Positions 14,521 to 18,593 of a DNA stretch of 18,593 bases are shown in pieces. Made by a program: the position numbers and the translations under genes. Numbering within the stretch: the stretch's first letter is position 1; each line of letters begins with the position of its first letter. The notes beneath the pieces were generated by a model. It saw only the letters and a program-made list of their open reading frames with translations. It was not told the DNA's origin and ran no database searches. The DNA comes from CAJGCS01 sp045589955 (lineage in GTDB: Bacteria; Bacillota_I; Bacilli_A; ML615J-28; CAG-313): positions 1-18,593 of the forward strand of contig JAZNQD010000030.1 of NCBI GenBank assembly GCA_045589955.1. The letters are read 5' to 3'.

Positions 14521-14556
14521 AATAAGGAAGAAAGACGCATATCTTTCTTCCTTATT
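14521..14556 (-). terminator. Terminator of the amidohydrolase gene
   Basis: A perfect 15-bp stem AATAAGGAAGAAAGA (14521-14535) / TCTTTCTTCCTTATT (14542-14556) has a 6-nt loop. On the - strand it is followed by TTAATATTATTTTG, an interrupted U-rich tail. It ends 10 nt after the amidohydrolase stop codon. Confidence 0.8.
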
Positions 14557-14566
14557 ATATATAACA

Positions 14567-15727
14567 TTATAAACCTTTTTCAACATTTCCTTTCAAGATA
14601 ACAACAGCAGCATCAGCCATAATATCTAAAGGATGTTTTGACCAAATAACAATATCTGCATGTTTTCCTTCTTTAATACTACCAACAATATCATCAACAA
14701 AACATGTTTTTGCTGCATTAATAGTTACAGCTTTTAAAGCTTCTAGCTCAGGTAATCCAGCTTTAACAAATAGAGCAACTTGAATTAATGTATGTTTTTG
14801 TTCAATTACCGGATGGTCTGTCATTATACTAAATAAGACACCATTTTCATATAAGATACGACCTGAATCAAACGATTTTTGTTTAAGTTCATACTTGCTC
14901 TTATTATGCATTACTGGTCCAATAATTACCATTTGTTCATTTTCTTTTAATTTTTCCGCAATCAAGTACCCTTCAGTACAGTGATCAACAGTCATTTTTA
15001 AACCAAATTCTTTACCAATACGCATAGCTGTCGCAATATCATCTGCTTGATGTGCATGAATCTTAACAGGCATACCATCAAACACTCTTGATAATGATTC
15101 AAGTTTCATATTAAATTCAACTGATTTTTGATCATCACTTTCTGCAGCTTGTTTTTTCTTTTCATAATAATTCTTAGCTTTTTGTAACCATTCACGAATG
15201 ATGGCAGCTGATGCCATTCTTGTTGAAGGCGATGTTTTAGAATTACCATAAACGCGTTTAGGATTTTCGCCAAGTGCCATTTTCATAGCTACCTCAGGAA
15301 TAATTATCATATCCTCTACTGTTTTACCTTTTGTTTTCATTACTGAGAATGTTCCACCAATAAGGTTAGCAGACCCAGGGCCCAAACAAACTGTTGTTAC
15401 ACCTGCATTTAATGCTTCTTCAAAGCATTCATCATGCGGTTTTACACCATCAATTGCTCTAAGTTCTGGTGTAACTGGATTAGTTGCTTCATTAACATCA
15501 CTTCCAGCCCAACCGATTGTTGCTTCCATTAAACCAACATGGCAATGTGGGTCAACTAATCCTGGAGTCACATATCTACCATTTGCATCAATAACTGTAG
15601 CATTAGGATAATCGTTAGAATCCAATTTTCCTATTTTTTCAATAAGACCATCTTTTACAAGAATGTCATAAATCTCATAATTAATTTCTTCCATTGAGAT
15701 TAAATTTGCATTTTTTATTAAAATCAT
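14567..15727 (-). CDS. Amidohydrolase, imidazolonepropionase-like (COG1228 type)
   Basis: This 386-aa metal-dependent hydrolase of the amidohydrolase superfamily has beta-strand-tip ligands H61 and H63 in VDPHCHVG, H226 in KIHAHQADDI, H249 in VDHCTEGY and D304 in IMTDHPVIE. The N-terminal part (1-55) is the small composite beta domain, closed at the C-terminus by GSIKEGKHADIVIWSKHPLD. The motif MKMALGENPKRVYG (148-161) marks the imidazolonepropionase-like subgroup, which includes dipeptidases and prolidases acting on L-Xaa-Pro or L-Xaa-Arg/Lys, as well as uncharacterised members. With M28 peptidases on both sides, a cytoplasmic dipeptidase or cyclic amide hydrolase role is plausible but not shown. 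AGGAGG and its own promoter precede it. No signal peptide is visible. Confidence 0.9.
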   Translation of the reverse strand: MILIKNANLISMEEINYEIYDILVKDGLIEKIGKLDSNDYPNATVIDANGRYVTPGLVDPHCHVGLMEATIGWAGSDVNEATNPVTPELRAIDGVKPHDECFEEALNAGVTTVCLGPGSANLIGGTFSVMKTKGKTVEDMIIIPEVAMKMALGENPKRVYGNSKTSPSTRMASAAIIREWLQKAKNYYEKKKQAAESDDQKSVEFNMKLESLSRVFDGMPVKIHAHQADDIATAMRIGKEFGLKMTVDHCTEGYLIAEKLKENEQMVIIGPVMHNKSKYELKQKSFDSGRILYENGVLFSIMTDHPVIEQKHTLIQVALFVKAGLPELEALKAVTINAAKTCFVDDIVGSIKEGKHADIVIWSKHPLDIMADAAVVILKGNVEKGL

Positions 15728-15761
15728 TATATCCTCCTAATATTCTTCCTTATTTATTAAT

Positions 15762-15791
15762 ATTATAACTAAATTATAAATCTTTTATCAA
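15762..15791 (-). promoter_or_regulatory. Promoter of the amidohydrolase gene
   Basis: Read on -, -35 TTGATA (15791-15786), 18-nt spacer, -10 TATAAT (15767-15762). It lies in the 77-nt gap after the serine hydrolase gene, where no terminator hairpin is seen, so read-through from that gene is also possible. Confidence 0.75.
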
Positions 15792-15804
15792 GACTTTAAC
15801 TTTT

Positions 15805-16929
15805 TTATATTTCTATTTCTTTAACTAAGAACTCAATTAATTCTTTTTGTAATGTCGTCATATGCTCTTCATTGGTAATGAAGTCAGCTCCATTACATAA
15901 GAAAATCATACCACCATTTTCATTATAAAGCATAAAACTTCTTAGTCCATATGCATTACCAAAATGTCCCATCAAAGGTTTTTTTGTAAACTCGTCCATA
16001 ATGATCATTTGTAAGCCTTTTTTCTTATAAGTAGGGTCAGTAGGCGTACCTTCCCACTGAACTTTTTCCATTTCTAAAACAGTACTTTCTTCTAAGATTT
16101 TTTGATTATCATAAATTCCTTTGTTCATTAGCATTTTCATAATCTTCGCAAGATCGCTTGCTTTTATGTATAATCCACCTGCAACACCACGATAGTTTTC
16201 ACCAAGTGGATATCTTAAGCATTGCACTTTTTTAAAAGATTCAAAATCACGATAAAGTTTAAAGTCACCTTCTTCAAATAAATAATGACCCACAAGATTT
16301 TCAGGATATTTTAAATCTTCTAATCTAAATCCACTATATATTTCTAGTGGCAATAATAAAACTTCTTTAATATATTCTGTAAAATACTTTTTTGTAATAA
16401 TTTCGCAAACACATGCAAGTAAACCACAGCCAAAATTAGAATAAATAAAGTTTGTTCCCGGTTTGTAACTACTATAGCCAATACCAAAATGCTCACTACC
16501 AGGTGTTAATAATGATTTAACAGTTATAAAATCATCAGTTTGATTAGATCCGTCATACCCCTTGTATACGCCATCAATTAAACCACCATCATCTACAATA
16601 CTTGATGTTTGAGTCAAAATCATTCTAAGGGTGATAATATCATTAGGAAATTGAGGATTTCTAATTTTAAAACCAAAATATGTAGAAATATCTTCATCTA
16701 AATCAACTAATCCTTTTTCATATAGTTTTAATACTCCTATTGCAACAATCACCTTTGAGATAGAAGCAATACGATAAATTGAATCTGTTGATGTTGGTAT
16801 TTGTTTTTCTAAATTACTAAATCCAGAACAAACATTTTCACATCCAATCTTTTTGTTAAATGCTAATACATTTGATCCAACCATATTATACTTTTTGATA
16901 AATTGTAAATAATTATTTAATAACTTCAT
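15805..16929 (-). CDS. Beta-lactamase-fold serine hydrolase (class C / esterase type)
   Basis: This 374-aa member of the beta-lactamase superfamily (Pfam Beta-lactamase, PF00144 type) has SxxK as S56-I-S-K59, the YxN motif as Y163-S-N165, and H322-F-G324 in place of the KTG box, as in many esterases and D-aminopeptidases of this family. The N-terminus has no signal peptide, so cell-wall or antibiotic targets outside the membrane are unlikely; a cytoplasmic peptidase or esterase role fits better. It sits between an M28 peptidase and an amidohydrolase on the same strand. AAGGTGA is the ribosome site 4-5 nt before the ATG. It has its own extended -10 promoter directly behind a terminator. Cys is fairly frequent (C30, C34, C168, C173, C175), another hint of a cytoplasmic location. 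Confidence 0.9.
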   Translation of the reverse strand: MKLLNNYLQFIKKYNMVGSNVLAFNKKIGCENVCSGFSNLEKQIPTSTDSIYRIASISKVIVAIGVLKLYEKGLVDLDEDISTYFGFKIRNPQFPNDIITLRMILTQTSSIVDDGGLIDGVYKGYDGSNQTDDFITVKSLLTPGSEHFGIGYSSYKPGTNFIYSNFGCGLLACVCEIITKKYFTEYIKEVLLLPLEIYSGFRLEDLKYPENLVGHYLFEEGDFKLYRDFESFKKVQCLRYPLGENYRGVAGGLYIKASDLAKIMKMLMNKGIYDNQKILEESTVLEMEKVQWEGTPTDPTYKKKGLQMIIMDEFTKKPLMGHFGNAYGLRSFMLYNENGGMIFLCNGADFITNEEHMTTLQKELIEFLVKEIEI

Positions 16930-16959
16930 AAATCACCTTGTTATATCGAAAGATACTAT

Positions 16960-16988
16960 ATTATATCATTTTACTAAAAAACTGATAA
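16960..16988 (-). promoter_or_regulatory. Extended -10 promoter of the serine hydrolase gene
   Basis: Read on -, -10 region TGATATAAT (16968-16960) with a weak -35 TTATCA (16988-16983) at 17-nt spacing. The -35 lies within the terminator arm of the preceding M28 gene, so terminator and promoter share sequence. Confidence 0.68.
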
Positions 16989-17021
16989 ACAATGTTAATC
17001 AATTTATATGTTTATCAGTTT
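16976..17021 (-). terminator. Terminator of M28 paralog 2
   Basis: AAACTGATAAACA (16979-16991) pairs with TGTTTATCAGTTT (17009-17021), 13 bp, with a 17-nt AT-rich loop. On the - strand it ends in TTTTTT (16981-16976). It lies 10 nt after the M28 stop codon. Confidence 0.85.
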
Positions 17022-17031
17022 ATATTATTAT

Positions 17032-18354
17032 TTATTTTCCTTCTTCATCCTTTTTAGAATCTTCTTTTTTAGCTTCTTCAGCTTTCTTTTCTTCTTTTGG
17101 TTTTTCAAACATTTTCATAAAACCATTAATTTTATCTTGAAGTTCTTTAGGTAGTTCTCTTGGAACTGGGAATACTTTAGCATTAATTAAGCTTTCAGAG
17201 AATTTTGCCATAAAGTCAACAGTGCGAATAAATTTCTCTGGATCAAGATGGTCAAAAACATCATGACGTGAATGAATTTCAGCGCCACCTCTTGGTGCTA
17301 AACGAGCAAAACTTACTGCCGGAACTCCAGCACAAGCAAATGATGTAGAATCAGATGAATAAGTATCTACTTTAGAACTAATAGCAAATCCTTCCATTTT
17401 TCCTAATACTTCAATATATTTTGAAATAGAATCATCACAAGCACATACCGCAATTTCATAGCCAAGTAATACACCAGTCATATCAACATTGATATTAAAT
17501 AATGTATTAGCAAGTTCTTCTTTATGTTGTTCACAATATGCTTTAGAACCACATAAGCCAATTTCTTCACTACCACACCAAATGAATTTTAAAGTGCGGT
17601 CAGGTTTATGTTCATTGAAATAGTGCATTAATTCCATAATAGTAATTGAACCAGTACCATTATCCCATGCACCACTTGAATAGATTACAGAATCATAGTG
17701 AGCACTAAATGTTACAACTTCTTCAGGTTTTTTTGTTCCCGGAATTGTTGCAACGACATTCCAACTTTTACCTTTCTTTTCTCCATCTTGTTTTAGATAG
17801 ATTTTAACTTCTTCAGGATTAGCTCTAAGAAGTTTTTGGGCATCTGTAATATGAATAACAACACCAGGGATAGTTTCTTCTCCAGGTTTAACCCAAGCAT
17901 TTCTTGTTCTAATTTCTTTAATCATTTCTTCAGAGTCAAATAAAGAACCATGAACAGAAACATAACCAACAGCTCCTGCTTTCTTAATTCTAGCCATAGT
18001 GTCTTTACCACCACCAGTTAAAAGAACGATCTTTCCTTTAACATCTAATAAATTAGCGTCCATACCATTTTCAACATAGCAAAGAGGAGCACAAATTCCT
18101 TCATCAGGAGTATTTCCTGTTTTACCAATACCAATACAATTAAATTTTAATTCATATGGTTTTGTCATCATGAATTCAACTTCATGAATTTCAGGTGTAT
18201 CAATTTCAAACTCTTCGATTACAGCTTCAATACCAACTTTTTCACATTCTTCTTTTAGAATTTCAGCGCATTTATATTCTTCCTTAGTTCCGGCAATTCT
18301 TTCGAAACTAATTTTTTCTAAAACTTCAAAAGCGCGTTTTTTGCAATATCCCAT
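17032..18354 (-). CDS. M28-family zinc aminopeptidase with charged tail (paralog 2)
   Basis: This 440-aa paralog of the 13221-14471 gene is closely similar along its whole length. Ligands are H219 (AHYDSV), D231 (GAWDNGTGS), E263 and E264 (CGSEEIGLCGS), D291 (NVDMTG) and H361 (EIHSRHD). Residues from about 75 to 200 form the PA-like insert. I place the start at 18354: MGYCKKRAFE aligns with MGYKSFELLK of the paralog and GGAGG lies 8 nt upstream. The in-frame ATG at 18399 would add 15 residues, has no ribosome site, and starts upstream of the -10 box. The C-terminus carries a low-complexity Lys/Glu tail from about 417 (EKPKEEKKAEEAKK and on) that the paralog lacks. No signal peptide; cytoplasmic peptide breakdown is likely. 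Confidence 0.93.
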   Translation of the reverse strand: MGYCKKRAFEVLEKISFERIAGTKEEYKCAEILKEECEKVGIEAVIEEFEIDTPEIHEVEFMMTKPYELKFNCIGIGKTGNTPDEGICAPLCYVENGMDANLLDVKGKIVLLTGGGKDTMARIKKAGAVGYVSVHGSLFDSEEMIKEIRTRNAWVKPGEETIPGVVIHITDAQKLLRANPEEVKIYLKQDGEKKGKSWNVVATIPGTKKPEEVVTFSAHYDSVIYSSGAWDNGTGSITIMELMHYFNEHKPDRTLKFIWCGSEEIGLCGSKAYCEQHKEELANTLFNINVDMTGVLLGYEIAVCACDDSISKYIEVLGKMEGFAISSKVDTYSSDSTSFACAGVPAVSFARLAPRGGAEIHSRHDVFDHLDPEKFIRTVDFMAKFSESLINAKVFPVPRELPKELQDKINGFMKMFEKPKEEKKAEEAKKEDSKKDEEGK

Positions 18355-18379
18355 AATAAAAACCTCCATTTTTTTCTTT

Positions 18380-18404
18380 ATTATAGCACTTAACAACAAG
18401 TTAA
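18380..18404 (-). promoter_or_regulatory. Extended -10 promoter and adjacent palindrome upstream of M28 paralog 2
   Basis: Read on -, TGCTATAAT (18388-18380) is an extended -10 element. Directly upstream in the spacer lies an inverted repeat TTAAC-AACAA-GTTAA (18390-18404 on +), placed where a repressor could block polymerase. No good -35 is present; the 17-nt position reads GTTTTA. Confidence 0.6.
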
Positions 18405-18459
18405 AACTGTAATATGCAATTTTTTTAAAAAATAAAAAGTGGTAAATAAATTGGTTCTA

Positions 18460-18521
18460 TAAAATATTTTGTGATTTTGTGATTTTGTGATTTTGTGATA
18501 GATAGTAAAATATTTTGTGAT
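18460..18521. repeat. Tandem TTTTGTGA octamers within a 16-bp direct repeat
   Basis: Four exact head-to-tail copies of TTTTGTGA occupy 18467-18498 and a fifth lies at 18513-18520. The 16-mer TAAAATATTTTGTGAT is present twice exactly (18460-18475 and 18506-18521), framing the array. The stretch is intergenic, between a terminator and the M28 paralog 2 promoter. It could be a slippage-prone simple repeat or a set of binding sites; no coding role is seen. Confidence 0.85.
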
Positions 18522-18558
18522 AAAAAGGATTTGTGATTAAATACACAAATCCTTTTTT
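18522..18558 (-). terminator. Intrinsic terminator, probably of a gene beyond the right edge
   Basis: AAAAAGGATTTGTG (18522-18535) pairs with CACAAATCCTTTTT (18544-18557), 14 bp, loop ATTAAATA, with T runs on both strands. No + strand gene precedes it within the window, so it most likely ends a - strand gene whose coding end lies just outside or in the last 30 bases. Confidence 0.85.
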
Positions 18559-18593
18559 GTTCTTCCTTTATATTATAATAATATTGCCGTATT

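Noticed and set aside
18355..18399. 45-nt N-terminal extension of M28 paralog 2 from an ATG at 18399
   Set aside because: That ATG lies upstream of the extended -10 promoter and has no ribosome site, while the internal ATG at 18354 has GGAGG at good spacing and aligns with the paralog's start.
18460..18521. CRISPR array or replication iterons from the TTTTGTGA repeats
   Set aside because: Units are 8 bp with no spacers, and there is no cas, rep or dnaA-box context; they fit a simple tandem repeat.
18559..18593. C-terminal end of a - strand gene at the right edge
   Set aside because: Two - strand frames stop within the last 35 bases after five to seven hydrophobic codons. The terminator suggests a gene ends here, but the frame cannot be chosen, so no CDS was called.

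Overview
The window looks like a chromosomal segment of a low-G+C Bacillota, class Bacilli. The gene set is bacilli-like: GerA/GerC spore-germination proteins, the YlmE(YggS)-SepF-YlmH-IleS division block, a YmfF/YmfH M16 pair and GpsA. AGGAGG-type ribosome sites are common. TGA is a true stop (the germination gerC ends in TGA inside its own terminator), so this is not the Mycoplasma code 4. The species cannot be named from the sequence; an uncultivated, host-associated relative of Erysipelotrichales/RF39-type Bacilli is a guess. No phage, transposon, CRISPR or plasmid feature is visible.

Layout. (1) At 1-2475, + strand, lies the end of a germination-receptor operon: possibly the tail of a GerB permease, then GerA and GerC. 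A 12-bp bidirectional terminator closes it. (2) At 2497-11872, - strand, is one long, tightly packed operon in the order yggS, sepF, ylmH, ileS, an unrecognised 286-aa gene, deoC, deoD, (hairpin), ymfF, ymfH. It combines PLP homeostasis, Z-ring anchoring, ribosome-associated S4 protein, isoleucyl-tRNA synthesis, deoxynucleoside breakdown and an M16 protease pair. The ylmG and divIVA genes usually found in this block are missing. (3) At 11873-12230 is a divergent control region: a structured 145-nt leader and sigma-A-type promoter for the long operon, and opposite it a promoter for tRNA-Arg(CCG), probably co-transcribed with gpsA. A perfect 10-bp inverted repeat contains both -35 boxes. (4) At 13195-18593, - strand, is a peptide/metabolite hydrolase group: two paralogous M28 metallopeptidases flanking an imidazolonepropionase-like amidohydrolase and a beta-lactamase-fold serine hydrolase. 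Each has its own promoter, several of extended -10 type, and most have their own terminator. None has a signal peptide, so the group probably processes imported peptides in the cytoplasm. The right edge holds a TTTTGTGA tandem repeat and a strong terminator for a gene lying outside the window.

No clearly new defence or mobile system is present. The points most worth a second look are the CCG-anticodon arginine tRNA with an unusual U73 in a genome segment that almost never uses CGG, a GerC whose lipobox cysteine position is serine, a SepF reduced to its core, the unknown gene between ileS and deoC, the structured yggS leader with a possible 28-codon ORF, and the symmetric divergent promoter.
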